Assembly (NCBI RefSeq): GCF_020554845.1
Contig: NZ_JAJCIA010000057.1
Span: 1-18,464 of the forward strand
Direction of reading: 5' to 3'
Origin: Blautia faecis
Lineage (GTDB): Bacteria > Bacillota > Clostridia > Lachnospirales > Lachnospiraceae
DNA length: 18,464 nt
Shown here piece after piece: positions 1 to 8,524 of this stretch (position 1 is the stretch's first letter; each line of letters begins with the position of its first letter). The position numbers and the translations under genes are program-made. Under the pieces are notes generated by a model. The model was not told where the DNA came from, made no database searches, and saw only the letters and a list, made by a program, of their open reading frames with translations.

Positions 1-612
1 TACGCTTTCATCTCGGTAATTGAATTGCCGAGGATTCCCGCTTATCGTCCTAAAAGCTGTGACATTCTGATTCTTGATATTATGCTGGGTGAAAACAATG
101 GGATCAGCTTTGCAGAATGTCTCCATGACACTGGAAAACAAATTCCCGTTATCTTCATTTCCAGCAGTAAGGAATTTGTATTCGATGCATATTCTGCTGA
201 ACCTGTAGGTTATATCCTCAAGCCGGTCAGCCGTCAAAAACTTGCAGAAGCACTAACCCGTGCAATCCGACATCTGATTCCGAAATCCATTATAATCGAC
301 ACTCCATCCAGAACTGTATCCTTTCATATCAAGGATATTACCTATATTGAAATAATCAATAAAGAATTGCAGATTCATCTTCAGGATGGTACTGTCACGA
401 AGATATATAAATCCCTTTCTGCAGTCCGTGAAATTCTGCCGAAAGATATCTTCGTGCAATGTCACAGATGCTACATTGTTTCTCTGTATGCTGTCCGTTC
501 AATCAGACGCTTTGAAATCACACTGAATAATCAGGAAATAATCCCGGTCAGCAAATACAGCTACCGGGATGTCCAGGAACAATTACAGCAATACGCTGCA
601 AAATGGTTTTAA
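1..612 (+). CDS. LytTR-family response regulator (5' partial)
   Basis: This is a response regulator of the AgrA/LytR type: a receiver domain that takes a phosphate from a sensor kinase, followed by a LytTR DNA-binding domain. The frame is open from base 1, so the gene starts outside the window; the first internal start codon (TTG at 25) is not the real start. Visible receiver landmarks are ILILDIML (the Asp is the likely phosphate acceptor), VIFISSS (conserved Ser/Thr position) and YILKPV (conserved Lys). The LytTR part begins near IIIDTPSRTVSF and contains the typical ITYIE, FVQCHRCYIV and IIPVSKYSYRDV segments. It ends at TAA 610-612, converging with the ATP-grasp gene 46 bases away. LytTR regulators often control exported peptides or bacteriocins, but a link to the neighbouring operon is inference only. 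No histidine kinase is visible, and one may lie upstream. Confidence 0.93.
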   Translation, partial: YAFISVIELPRIPAYRPKSCDILILDIMLGENNGISFAECLHDTGKQIPVIFISSSKEFVFDAYSAEPVGYILKPVSRQKLAEALTRAIRHLIPKSIIIDTPSRTVSFHIKDITYIEIINKELQIHLQDGTVTKIYKSLSAVREILPKDIFVQCHRCYIVSLYAVRSIRRFEITLNNQEIIPVSKYSYRDVQEQLQQYAAKWF

Positions 613-651
613 TTTCTGCAAACAGCAGAAAACGGCGGTCTTATCGACCGC
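613..651 (-). terminator. two stem-loops between convergent genes, probable terminator
   Basis: Two hairpins sit back to back in the 46-base convergent gap. TTTCTGC (613-619) pairs with GCAGAAA (625-631) over an AAACA loop. GCGGTC (635-640) pairs with GACCGC (646-651) over TTATC. Read on the minus strand, the second stem is followed by CGTTTTCT, a modest T-tract, so it best fits termination of the long minus-strand operon. The first stem begins right after the regulator's stop codon and may serve the plus strand. Termination is inferred from structure only. Confidence 0.5.
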
Positions 652-658
652 AGAATTC

Positions 659-2002
659 TCATTGATATTTTGCAACAAGCTCTCCGGCATTTGCTTTCAC
701 ATCATCGGAAACAAGCCCCGGGAATTCCTCTTCCAGTTCATTCAGGATATTCATAATATCTTCTTTTTCCTGATCGGTGCTGATAACAACCTCGCAATAG
801 TTGATCTTCTCCATACCTGCCACTGAGGTTTCCAGCTGCATAATATAATCCACATGCGGATTCCCATATAATCGGATCAGATCCTCCTGCGACCTTGCTT
901 TCATCTTAAAGTTCAATGCATATTTCAGGTTCCGTTTCATACTGTAATTTTTGTCAGTTCCGAGTATGCTGTCCACAAAAATAGATAGTGGATTTCTTCC
1001 CTCCATGGCAGCCGTTGTTGTTGTCATTCCGGACCATCTTGGATTAATTTCGATAATATACCATTCTCCTGCCCGGTAAACCAGATCGACCTGCACCGTT
1101 CCTTCAAATTTCAAACTCTGTGCCATATTAAGCAGTTCTTCCTGTACCTTTTCAAAATGATAGGAAGGATCCGTCACCGGACCAAATTTTACAGAGCTTA
1201 ACGGATCTGTAATGCCCTCTTTTGTTACAGAAAAGGCGATCGGCGGAAGGACACTGTAACGTCCCTCTACACCATGAATTTCCGTTCCGAACTGTTCTCC
1301 CTGAATCAGTTCTTCCACCATTATATCTGAATTGTTCTGATCGGAATTAAGAAAGCTCTCTACTTCCTCATAGGAGTTCATGATTTCCACTCCGATTGAC
1401 CCTGCACCTAATGTATCCTTCACAATGACCGGAAAGTTTATTTCCTTAATCCGATAAAAAACATATTCCTTATATACATTTACACTGACACCCGGATTCT
1501 TCTTCTCCGCAAGAAACAGCTCATGGTGAATATAGATTCCCTTTGCCGCTTTGACAAAGCTGCGGAACATGATATTACTACGCCACTTATCAAATGCTGC
1601 CACTGACACCAGCGTATTATTGGCAATGGTTGCAATTCCTCTTTTCTGTAATTCCTCAGCAATGAGAGCGGTCTTGATCGGTACCCAGTCAAAGGGAACG
1701 GCTCCCGATGCAATTGCTACAGCAATATCCGGTCTCTGCTGTGCAATCAGCTCTGCCGTATCCTCCGCACTCATTCCACTCTCCAAAAGCACGTATTTCA
1801 CCTTCTCAGGTTTTTTGCAGATTTCCCCATCTGCCACGTCAAAAATGTAAGAACCATTCAGGGGTCCTGCTACAACAAATTCGCAGTCCGGATAAAGCCG
1901 GTCCATTTCATCCCAGGTATCTGCCCGGAACGGCTGGTAGGTTGTTTTTGTTGATGAATTGGAATGTGCTGATGTTGACGCACTATAAAATACAATACGC
2001 AT
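659..2002 (-). CDS. ATP-grasp ligase, carbamoyl-phosphate-synthase-like
   Basis: This is a 447-residue ATP-grasp enzyme. Such enzymes activate a carboxylate as acyl phosphate and join it to an amine or other nucleophile. The ATP-grasp core runs from about residue 135 to 350: PVIVKDTLGAGSIGVEI (191-207, glycine-rich ATP lid), MVEELIQGEQFGTEI (228-242, adenine contact strand) and VQVDLVYRAGEWYIIEINPR (303-322, with Asp306, Glu318, Asn320 as metal ligands and Arg322). Residues 1-130 form a Rossmann-like pre-ATP-grasp domain. About 100 C-terminal residues form an extra domain, as in dipeptide ligases of the BacD/CPS-like class. The ATG at 2002 has a strong GGAGGAAGAG Shine-Dalgarno. It is the last gene of the operon, 22 bases after the second ABC gene. 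The substrate cannot be read from sequence; amino-acid or peptide ligation is inferred from the neighbouring amide-forming enzymes and exporter. Confidence 0.87.
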   Translation of the reverse strand: MRIVFYSASTSAHSNSSTKTTYQPFRADTWDEMDRLYPDCEFVVAGPLNGSYIFDVADGEICKKPEKVKYVLLESGMSAEDTAELIAQQRPDIAVAIASGAVPFDWVPIKTALIAEELQKRGIATIANNTLVSVAAFDKWRSNIMFRSFVKAAKGIYIHHELFLAEKKNPGVSVNVYKEYVFYRIKEINFPVIVKDTLGAGSIGVEIMNSYEEVESFLNSDQNNSDIMVEELIQGEQFGTEIHGVEGRYSVLPPIAFSVTKEGITDPLSSVKFGPVTDPSYHFEKVQEELLNMAQSLKFEGTVQVDLVYRAGEWYIIEINPRWSGMTTTTAAMEGRNPLSIFVDSILGTDKNYSMKRNLKYALNFKMKARSQEDLIRLYGNPHVDYIMQLETSVAGMEKINYCEVVISTDQEKEDIMNILNELEEEFPGLVSDDVKANAGELVAKYQ

Positions 2003-2024
2003 AATCTCTTCCTCCGCCTATTTT

Positions 2025-3809
2025 CTATGATTCAAACTGTGCCTGATATAATCTGGCATAGGCTCCGTTTTGTGCTAATAGCTCTTTGTGGCTGCCCTGC
2101 TCCACGATATGCCCGTTCTCCATAACCAGGATTACGTCTGCATTGCGAATTGTGGACAGACGGTGGGCAATGACAAAGCTTGTCCGTCCCTCCCGCAGCT
2201 TATCAAGTGCCTGATCAATCATGGCTTCGGTTCTGGTATCTACAGAACTTGTTGCCTCATCCAAAATGAGAATATTCGGTTTCACAAGAAATGCCCTGCA
2301 GATCGTCAACAACTGCTTTTCTCCGGCAGAAAGGCTTGACATTTCATTGGAAATTACAGTCTGATAACCATCAGGCAGTGTACTTACAAACTGATCCACG
2401 AAGGTCTCCCGGCATGCATTCCGGAATTCTTCTTCCGTGATTTCCCGTTTCAAACCATATTTCAGATTGTCTCCGATCGTTCCTTTATACACCCAGGTGT
2501 CCTGCAGAACCATTGCAATGTTCTCCCGCAGGCATGCTCTTGTAAGGTCGTGAATTTCTACTTTGTCATCAAAAATAATTTCTCCAATGTTTACTTCATA
2601 AAATCGTTCGATCAGATTTACAAGTGTTGTCTTGCCGGCACCAGTTCCTCCAACAATAGCGACCATCTGGCCCGGTTCTACAACAAGGTTCATATGTTCA
2701 ATCAGCTTCCTCTCAGGTACATAAGAAAAGCTCACATCCCGGAAATCGATCTTTCCCTGCAACCGGTAGCTCTCTCTGGCTTCCGGTTTTTCTTCAGCCT
2801 GATCTTCACTATCTAACAGCTCATAGATCCGGTCAAGAGACGCTATTCCGGACTGCAGTGAAGAATACGCCTGGGACAGCTTGGAAAAGGGTGTCTGAAA
2901 CTGTCTGGTATACTGAATAAATGCCTGCACATCTCCGACCGTCATCTGTCCGGATATTACCCGTAAAGCACCTCCCAATGCCACAATCACATAATTCAGA
3001 TTCGTAAAGAACCGGGACAATGGTTGAATCAGGTTCGATACGGCCATAGCTTTGAAGGAAGATTCATACAGCAGACGATTCTGCTTCCTGAAAGCTTCCA
3101 CGAACTTCTCTTCCTGACCATAAAGCTTCACAATATTGTGTCCGTTCACACTCTCTTCCACATTACTGTTAATCATTCCGGTATAATACCACTGCTTCTG
3201 ATATTCCTTACGCACAAACCTGGAAATCAGGGTCACAATCCAGCCCGAGACCGGAATAATGATCACAGTGATCAATGCCAGCCTCCAGTTAATTGCAGTC
3301 ATCATGACAATCATCCCGACCAGCTGGAAAATACTGTAAATCGTATCTGCACCGGAAGAATTCAGAGTCGTGACCACATTATCAATATCATTTGTGGTCC
3401 GGCTCATGATATCTCCGTGACTGTTTGTATCAAAATAATTTAATGGCAGCGACCATAGCTTTGTCTCTACCTGACTGCGCAATTCTTTCGCCGTATCAGA
3501 GATGATCCGTGTGGAAAACCATGCGGACAGCCATTTCGATACGAACTGGATCAGAAAAATCACACTCGATATCCCTGCCCAGAAGAAAAACCGGTCCCAG
3601 TGAATGTTACTGCTTACCGGGTTTGACATATCCTGTACAATGGAATCCGTTGCATACCCCAGATACTGCGGTCCCAGCGCTGTAGCAACCGCTGAAATAA
3701 TAATACTGAACAGCATAAGAGCGGTCAGCATCTTATTTTTAAAGAAGAAGAGCTTTAACAGCCGCTTGAAAGACCCCTTTTGTATGGTCTTTTTCTGCTT
3801 TGTACTCAT
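2025..3809 (-). CDS. ABC exporter half-transporter, consensus ATP-site subunit
   Basis: This 594-residue type I ABC exporter half-unit (MdlB/BmrD-like) has a transmembrane domain (about residues 25-320, six predicted helices) fused to an ATPase domain. ATPase motifs: Walker A GGTGAGKT 387-394, Q-loop Gln436, signature LSAGE 493-497 (degenerate from LSGGQ), Walker B ILILDE 513-518 with catalytic Glu518, and switch His549 (FVIAHRLSTI). It thus has intact Walker B and H-loop residues but a weak signature, the pattern of the consensus-site half of a heterodimer; its partner shows the reverse pattern. There is no N-terminal C39 peptidase domain, so it would not cleave a leader. The start at 3809 has a near-perfect AAGGAGG site and overlaps the stop of the partner gene by four bases (ATGA), indicating translational coupling. 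Its likely role is export of the product of this operon (inference). Confidence 0.95.
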   Translation of the reverse strand: MSTKQKKTIQKGSFKRLLKLFFFKNKMLTALMLFSIIISAVATALGPQYLGYATDSIVQDMSNPVSSNIHWDRFFFWAGISSVIFLIQFVSKWLSAWFSTRIISDTAKELRSQVETKLWSLPLNYFDTNSHGDIMSRTTNDIDNVVTTLNSSGADTIYSIFQLVGMIVMMTAINWRLALITVIIIPVSGWIVTLISRFVRKEYQKQWYYTGMINSNVEESVNGHNIVKLYGQEEKFVEAFRKQNRLLYESSFKAMAVSNLIQPLSRFFTNLNYVIVALGGALRVISGQMTVGDVQAFIQYTRQFQTPFSKLSQAYSSLQSGIASLDRIYELLDSEDQAEEKPEARESYRLQGKIDFRDVSFSYVPERKLIEHMNLVVEPGQMVAIVGGTGAGKTTLVNLIERFYEVNIGEIIFDDKVEIHDLTRACLRENIAMVLQDTWVYKGTIGDNLKYGLKREITEEEFRNACRETFVDQFVSTLPDGYQTVISNEMSSLSAGEKQLLTICRAFLVKPNILILDEATSSVDTRTEAMIDQALDKLREGRTSFVIAHRLSTIRNADVILVMENGHIVEQGSHKELLAQNGAYARLYQAQFES

Positions 3810-5548
3810 GATGCCACCTCCTTATCTGTGGGCTGGGAAGCCACAATTTCCTGATAAGTCCGGCTGCTTTGCATGAGTTCTTCATGTGTTCCAACCGCTT
3901 CAATACGTCCCTGATTCATCACAAGGATCTGGTCAGCATCCTTAATGGTACTGATTCTCTGTGCAACAATAATCACAGCCGCATTCTGTGTAACCGGCTT
4001 CAGTGCTCTTCGCAGCTCCTGGTCTGTCCGGTAATCCAGTGCAGAGAACGAATCATCAAACAAATAGATGGAGGGTCTGCGGACAATTGCTCTTGCGATT
4101 GCAAGCCGCTGCCGCTGCCCGCCCGAAAAGTTTGTTCCCCCTTCGGAAATCTTCATCTTAAGACCACGTTCGTTTTTCTCCACGAATTCCTTTGCCTGCG
4201 CAATCGAAAGAGCCTCCCAGAGTTCTTCCTGTGTTGCATCCGGTTTTCCATCCCGCAGATTGTCCTCCAGCGTCCCCGAAAACAGGAAAGCCTTCTGCGG
4301 AACCATGCCGATTGCCTGATCAAGCTCATGCCTTAACAGCTTCCGGACATCCATGCCATCTACGAAGACCGTCCCCTCTGTCACATCTGCAAGACGTGGA
4401 ATCATATCAAGCAAGGTAGTCTTACCACATCCGGTAGATCCGATAATCGCCGTCGTTTTACCCGGCTGTGCGCAGAAGGAAATGTCCTTCAATACAGGCT
4501 CCACCTGCTCATTATCCGGTGCATAGGAATACGTCACATGTTCAAAACATATTTCTCCCCGGAACTGCTCTGGCAAAAAAGCATCCTCTCTGTCCTGAAT
4601 TTCACTTTCACTGTTTAAAATCTCTTCAATACGTGTAACCGATACCTCGGCTCTTGGCAGCATAATAAAAATCATGGAAGCCATCAGGGTTGCTGTCAGA
4701 ATAAAGGATATGTAGGTTACGAAGCCGATCACCTGTCCAATCTGTACCTGACCGTTCCCCGCCATACGGCCGCCAAGCCAGATCAGCGAAATATTGGCAA
4801 AGCTCATTGTCAGGGTAAAGATTGGCTGCATCAGCCCTGTAATCTTACCGATGCTGGTATTAATCCTTGAAAGATCTCCGTTAATCCGTTCAAAGCGTTC
4901 CTTCTCGCCTTGTTCCTTCGTAAAGGCCTTTACCACACGGATACCGGAAATCTGATCCCTGAGTACGGTATTCATCTCATCTATTTTCGTCTGCTGTTCT
5001 CTATAATAAGGAAGGATCAGCTTTAAAAATACCACAGAAACCCCAAGCAGCAGAGGTATCGTCACAAGCAATACCACCGAAAGCTTCACGCTTTGGGACA
5101 AGGCAAGCACAAGACCTCCGATAAACATCATCGGTGCTGCGATAATCGCGGTAAATAAGAACGTAATAAACTGGATTACCTGCTGTACATCGTTTGTTGC
5201 CCTTGTAATCAGCGTAGGAGCTCCCATGCTTCCGATCATCCTGCGTGAAAAATGTATCAGCTTCTCATAAACCTGCTCCCTCAAATCCCGTCCGGTCATC
5301 AGTGCCACCTTTGCTCCGAAAATACCAGCCAAGGTTGATAGCAGAAACTGGATAAGAGCTATTCCCAGCATGAGAATTCCCTGATGCATGATATATGCAG
5401 CATCCGCATTCGCCACACCATAATCGATCACTCTGGAATTGATTGTTGGCAGATACATGGTTAAAAAGGACTGACCAAGCTGCAGTAAAATGACCAGTAT
5501 CAAAAGTCCCCTGTATGGGCTTAATACTCTTCGCAAAAATCCGGTCAT
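3806..5548 (-). CDS. ABC exporter half-transporter, degenerate ATP-site subunit
   Basis: This 580-residue half ABC exporter (MdlA/BmrC-like) has six transmembrane helices in roughly residues 10-300 and an ATPase domain from about 330. Motifs: Walker A GSTGCGKT 370-377, Q-loop Gln418, intact signature FSGGQ 474-478, then Walker B YLFDD with Asp499 where the catalytic Glu normally sits, and Gln530 in place of the switch His (IIVAQRIST). These two substitutions are the classic mark of the degenerate-site half in heterodimeric exporters such as TM287/288. Its good signature should complete the active site of the downstream partner. The ATG at 5548 has a GGAGGG site and overlaps the upstream ATP-grasp stop by four bases. 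A drug efflux role is possible for this family, but position inside a biosynthetic-looking operon favours export of a made product. Confidence 0.95.
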   Translation of the reverse strand: MTGFLRRVLSPYRGLLILVILLQLGQSFLTMYLPTINSRVIDYGVANADAAYIMHQGILMLGIALIQFLLSTLAGIFGAKVALMTGRDLREQVYEKLIHFSRRMIGSMGAPTLITRATNDVQQVIQFITFLFTAIIAAPMMFIGGLVLALSQSVKLSVVLLVTIPLLLGVSVVFLKLILPYYREQQTKIDEMNTVLRDQISGIRVVKAFTKEQGEKERFERINGDLSRINTSIGKITGLMQPIFTLTMSFANISLIWLGGRMAGNGQVQIGQVIGFVTYISFILTATLMASMIFIMLPRAEVSVTRIEEILNSESEIQDREDAFLPEQFRGEICFEHVTYSYAPDNEQVEPVLKDISFCAQPGKTTAIIGSTGCGKTTLLDMIPRLADVTEGTVFVDGMDVRKLLRHELDQAIGMVPQKAFLFSGTLEDNLRDGKPDATQEELWEALSIAQAKEFVEKNERGLKMKISEGGTNFSGGQRQRLAIARAIVRRPSIYLFDDSFSALDYRTDQELRRALKPVTQNAAVIIVAQRISTIKDADQILVMNQGRIEAVGTHEELMQSSRTYQEIVASQPTDKEVAS

Positions 5549-6414
5549 GCCTGTCCCTCCATAAAATCATCAATAACGGAAGCATATGCATCCATCATCT
5601 TACGCCCCGGCATACCCGGAAATGCATTTACCTCTGCCAGCACATACTCTCCATCACCAATCATAAGATCCAGTCCGATAATCGGAAGATCAAATATGGA
5701 CGCCACCTTTTCACAGAATACCTTTTCTTCTTCGGTAAGAGTCTTCTCCTGTGTAGTTCCACCCACATGTACATTCGAACGGAATTCATCAGGATTCGAT
5801 GCATGGCGCTCCATCGAAAAATAATATCTGCCATGGAGAACAACAACACGGATGTCTCTTCCTTTGGAAGTAGCAATATATTCCTGTGCCACATAAGCCT
5901 GTCCATAGGAAAGAGTTGCAAAGTAATCCTTAAGCTCCTGGCCGTTATGGATCAGTTCTACACCAATCCCGCCAAATCCACTGTCCGGCTTCACAACAAA
6001 TGGATAACCAAAACGACCAGACAGTGTTTCGGGATCAGAATCTTTGAAAAACACCATCGTATCAGGCACCCGTATTCCATTCTGTGCAAATCTCTGATAA
6101 GTTGCAATCTTACTTCTTGCGACCTGAAGCTCACGCAGATTTAAAATAGATGGAATTCCCGCATCCTGAAGCATATTCTCCAGAATAAATCCATCCGTGG
6201 ATCCAAGTAGTGGCCAGAAATAATCCGGCTTTTCCATTTTTTCGCCCAGACAGGTGATCGCAAGTTCCCCGTTCCTGCAAATTTCAATCGTGGAATATTC
6301 GCAGAAAAGCACTTCCTTATCTTTACCTATCAGTGCCTGCATCTGCCTTCTTCCATTTGTCTTAACATCTTCCACAGTACTGTCCTGGCTTGCTACTAAA
6401 GCTAAAATTTTCAT
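5545..6414 (-). CDS. ATP-grasp ligase, RimK/LysX-like
   Basis: This is a 289-residue ATP-grasp protein of the RimK (glutamate/amino-acid ligase) branch, close to the usual family length of about 290-300. Visible motifs: PFVVKPDSGFGGIGVEL 138-154 (ATP lid), AQEYI 176-180, GRDIRV 185-190, RHASNPDEFRSNVHVGGT 203-220 (typical RimK substrate-side segment), GLDLM 247-251 and EVNAFPGMPG 261-270 (metal-binding Glu/Asn). Family members add amino acids to a carboxylate, for example RimK on ribosomal S6, LysX in lysine synthesis, and graspetide synthetases on peptide side chains. The start at 6414 has an AAAGGAG site; the gene lies 35 bases after the GH3 gene and overlaps the ABC gene by ATGA. It is the second of three ATP-using ligases in the operon. 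The substrate is unknown. Confidence 0.9.
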   Translation of the reverse strand: MKILALVASQDSTVEDVKTNGRRQMQALIGKDKEVLFCEYSTIEICRNGELAITCLGEKMEKPDYFWPLLGSTDGFILENMLQDAGIPSILNLRELQVARSKIATYQRFAQNGIRVPDTMVFFKDSDPETLSGRFGYPFVVKPDSGFGGIGVELIHNGQELKDYFATLSYGQAYVAQEYIATSKGRDIRVVVLHGRYYFSMERHASNPDEFRSNVHVGGTTQEKTLTEEEKVFCEKVASIFDLPIIGLDLMIGDGEYVLAEVNAFPGMPGRKMMDAYASVIDDFMEGQA

Positions 6415-6449
6415 AGGCTTCTCCTTTTATTTTCACAAAGTCCTTCCAT

Positions 6450-8174
6450 TTATTTTACAAGCCCCACCCCGTATTCTGTCTGACTGAAAAAGAATTTCCG
6501 CTGCAGTTCATTCCGGATGATGTGCACAGGCTTCAGCTGTGCCGGCGCAATTCCCTTCATTATCATCAGATCACGGTATAAGCTATATGTCTCCGGCTCT
6601 AAGATATTTAACTTAGTTGACGCACAGATTCCTTTTGCCACCTTATCTCCCATGGACGGATTGGCCTTAGCAAGATTCCTCTCCAGAAAAAAACGGATTT
6701 CCTTTGCTTTCATCCCCTCCGGAAGGCTTTCGATTTCCATAAAATAAATATAACGTGGAGGAACATGTTCAACATCCGGATATACTGTAAAATCAATCAT
6801 GTCAAAGCCAAGCTGCTTTGCTGTATCCTCTGCGGCAGTCCTGAGTGCCACTTCTGTTGTCTTCTCCCCCATAATACTGACTGTCTGATCAATACGTCCG
6901 ATGAATTCCAGAATCGGCAGATTCTTATATTTTCCTGCAATCTTTACCGCATCACGCATACGATACCGGTAAAAACCGGAAAGATTCGTAACAATCACTT
7001 CATATTCTTTACCTGTCTCAAGCTGATCTATCGTTACTATTTTGGAGAAATCATCATCTGCGTCTGTCGGCAGAAATTCATAGAACATACTGTCCGGAAC
7101 CGGCACGCTCTTCTCATCATTTAACCGGTACGGGACACTGATCATGCCTTCAGATGCATTAATTCCGGTAAAATAACGGGCTATTTTTTCTCCCATATAT
7201 TTCTCTTTGATCTTATCAGCATAAACCTTAAATCCACCGGAACCGACACCGGTAAGGAACTGTGCATGAGGCCACAGCTTCGGTACAATCGGTTTCTCAA
7301 ACCCCTGCATGAAAATTCCCCTCAGTTCCTGCGCTCTCTCCGGCATGGGCTGAATTTTCTTTAAGAGACTGGAACGGACTTCCTCTGACATTTTAATACC
7401 CAGATCAATCGTTCCCTGTTCAATATCATTAACCAGAAGCTCCCAATGCTGTTCCATATAACGCAATACTTCCAGTAAAAATCCAAGAAAGTTCGCTGCC
7501 ATATTCGTAAGATCCTGGTCCATCAATCCGAAACGTGCATGCAGATATCTGGTGTTGGTTTCCGATTCCGGATAAATTGCTTCATCGGGAGATGTAAAAC
7601 TCATTCCGAGGTAAGGGCGGAATTCACCGATCATTTTTACTGACAAAGCCCCATAAGTAACACCGCTTTTCACGTGCTGGATCTCTGCAATGGATTCCGC
7701 AATGGACATATTCCGTCCGTTGATCCAGTCTTCTCCGAGTTCTTTTGCGACCAGACCCATACGGTAGGGACCATTATACTTCTGAAAAACCTGAAAAGCC
7801 TCTTCCGTCAACGGTATACGCTTGGGATTTCCAACCGTTCCTGAAGACTTGTTATAATGTACAACCTTACCGGAGGTAATCAGATTCTCCTCCCCATCCT
7901 CACTCATTCTTAAAATATAGCCTGCATAATCATCGTATACACTGACCGGAACCTTCTTCTGGTATTCTTCTATGGAATGAATATTCGCAAAGCCATATTT
8001 CCTTCCATATTCCGTATCCTTATTTTGTTCCAGAATCCTTAAAAGCAGCTTTTCATTTTCCCCCATGGGATCCTCTGCCATCCGATTCAATGCTTCCACT
8101 ACCGGTATTCCCAATTTGATCTGTTGCAGATTCCCCTGTCCGGCAGGTGTTAATTTTCTCTCTTCAATTGTCAT
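6450..8174 (-). CDS. GH3-family acyl-acid amido synthetase
   Basis: This 574-residue protein belongs to the GH3 family of the adenylate-forming superfamily, known from plant jasmonate- and auxin-conjugating enzymes that form acyl-AMP and then an amide with an amino acid. Sequence signs: SSGTVGNPKRIPLT at 110-123 (ATP-binding P-loop-like motif, GH3 form SSGTSxGxPKxIP), FYEFLPTD 364-371, FYRYRMRDAVKIAG 401-414 (GH3 motif YRYRLGDVV) and FIGRIDQTVSIMGEKTTE 424-441 (hinge and C-terminal lid start). Length matches plant and bacterial GH3 proteins (500-600). The ATG at 8174 has a GGGGAAAA site. It lies 27 bases after the STAS gene and 35 before the RimK-like ligase. Bacterial GH3 substrates are mostly unknown. 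Its presence beside two ATP-grasp ligases suggests an N-acyl amino acid or acylated peptide as product (inference). Confidence 0.92.
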   Translation of the reverse strand: MTIEERKLTPAGQGNLQQIKLGIPVVEALNRMAEDPMGENEKLLLRILEQNKDTEYGRKYGFANIHSIEEYQKKVPVSVYDDYAGYILRMSEDGEENLITSGKVVHYNKSSGTVGNPKRIPLTEEAFQVFQKYNGPYRMGLVAKELGEDWINGRNMSIAESIAEIQHVKSGVTYGALSVKMIGEFRPYLGMSFTSPDEAIYPESETNTRYLHARFGLMDQDLTNMAANFLGFLLEVLRYMEQHWELLVNDIEQGTIDLGIKMSEEVRSSLLKKIQPMPERAQELRGIFMQGFEKPIVPKLWPHAQFLTGVGSGGFKVYADKIKEKYMGEKIARYFTGINASEGMISVPYRLNDEKSVPVPDSMFYEFLPTDADDDFSKIVTIDQLETGKEYEVIVTNLSGFYRYRMRDAVKIAGKYKNLPILEFIGRIDQTVSIMGEKTTEVALRTAAEDTAKQLGFDMIDFTVYPDVEHVPPRYIYFMEIESLPEGMKAKEIRFFLERNLAKANPSMGDKVAKGICASTKLNILEPETYSLYRDLMIMKGIAPAQLKPVHIIRNELQRKFFFSQTEYGVGLVK

Positions 8175-8201
8175 ATTCTTTTCCCCATTTTCATCTGTCT
8201 T

Positions 8202-8504
8202 TTATTGTTCGACTGTCAAAATACTGTCAAATCCGGTTGCTTCAAATACTTCCATAATAATTTCATTGACATGCTTTACAACCATACTTCCCTTTGCTGC
8301 ATTCATTTTCTTCTGACAGGATAAAAGAACTCTTAATCCGGCACTGGAAAGATACGCAAGATCGGTAAAGTCCAGAACAAGCTCAGTAACTCCATCAAGC
8401 TTTTGGAAAATCTCCTTCTCAAATCCCGGTGCTGTTGCAGAGTCCATTCTTCCTTCCAAAGCAACCTCCATTTTCTTTCCCTGTGTTTTAACATCAAATT
8501 TCAT
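8202..8504 (-). CDS. STAS-domain protein, anti-sigma-factor-antagonist-like
   Basis: This 100-residue single STAS domain belongs to the SpoIIAA/RsbV group. The fold signature is clear: an N-terminal beta segment ending in LEGRMDS (17-22), ELVLDFTDL at 41-49, and LAYLSSAGLRVLL (49-61). In that segment Ser54 aligns with the serine phosphorylated by anti-sigma kinases in SpoIIAA (DSSGL motif); here the preceding Asp is Ser and the following Ser is Ala. Family members bind an anti-sigma kinase and so release a sigma factor. No kinase, phosphatase or sigma gene is nearby. Instead the gene sits between the secreted peptide (20 bases) and GH3 (27 bases) with an AAGGGGG site, clearly inside the operon. 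It may act as a regulatory or scaffolding partner of the pathway, but this is inference. Confidence 0.9.
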   Translation of the reverse strand: MKFDVKTQGKKMEVALEGRMDSATAPGFEKEIFQKLDGVTELVLDFTDLAYLSSAGLRVLLSCQKKMNAAKGSMVVKHVNEIIMEVFEATGFDSILTVEQ

Positions 8505-8524
8505 TGATTTAACCCCCTTGTATT

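Noticed and set aside
3024..4419. Several plus-strand frames of 80-155 codons opposite the ABC genes
   Set aside because: They overlap two long, motif-rich ABC transporter genes on the other strand and show no family features of their own.
2025..5548. Lantibiotic or bacteriocin exporter with leader peptidase
   Set aside because: Neither ABC subunit has an N-terminal C39 peptidase domain, and no double-glycine leader or lanthionine enzyme is present.
5515..6144. 209-codon plus-strand frame opposite the RimK-like ligase
   Set aside because: The minus-strand frame has full ATP-grasp motifs and operon spacing; the plus-strand product has no recognisable domain.
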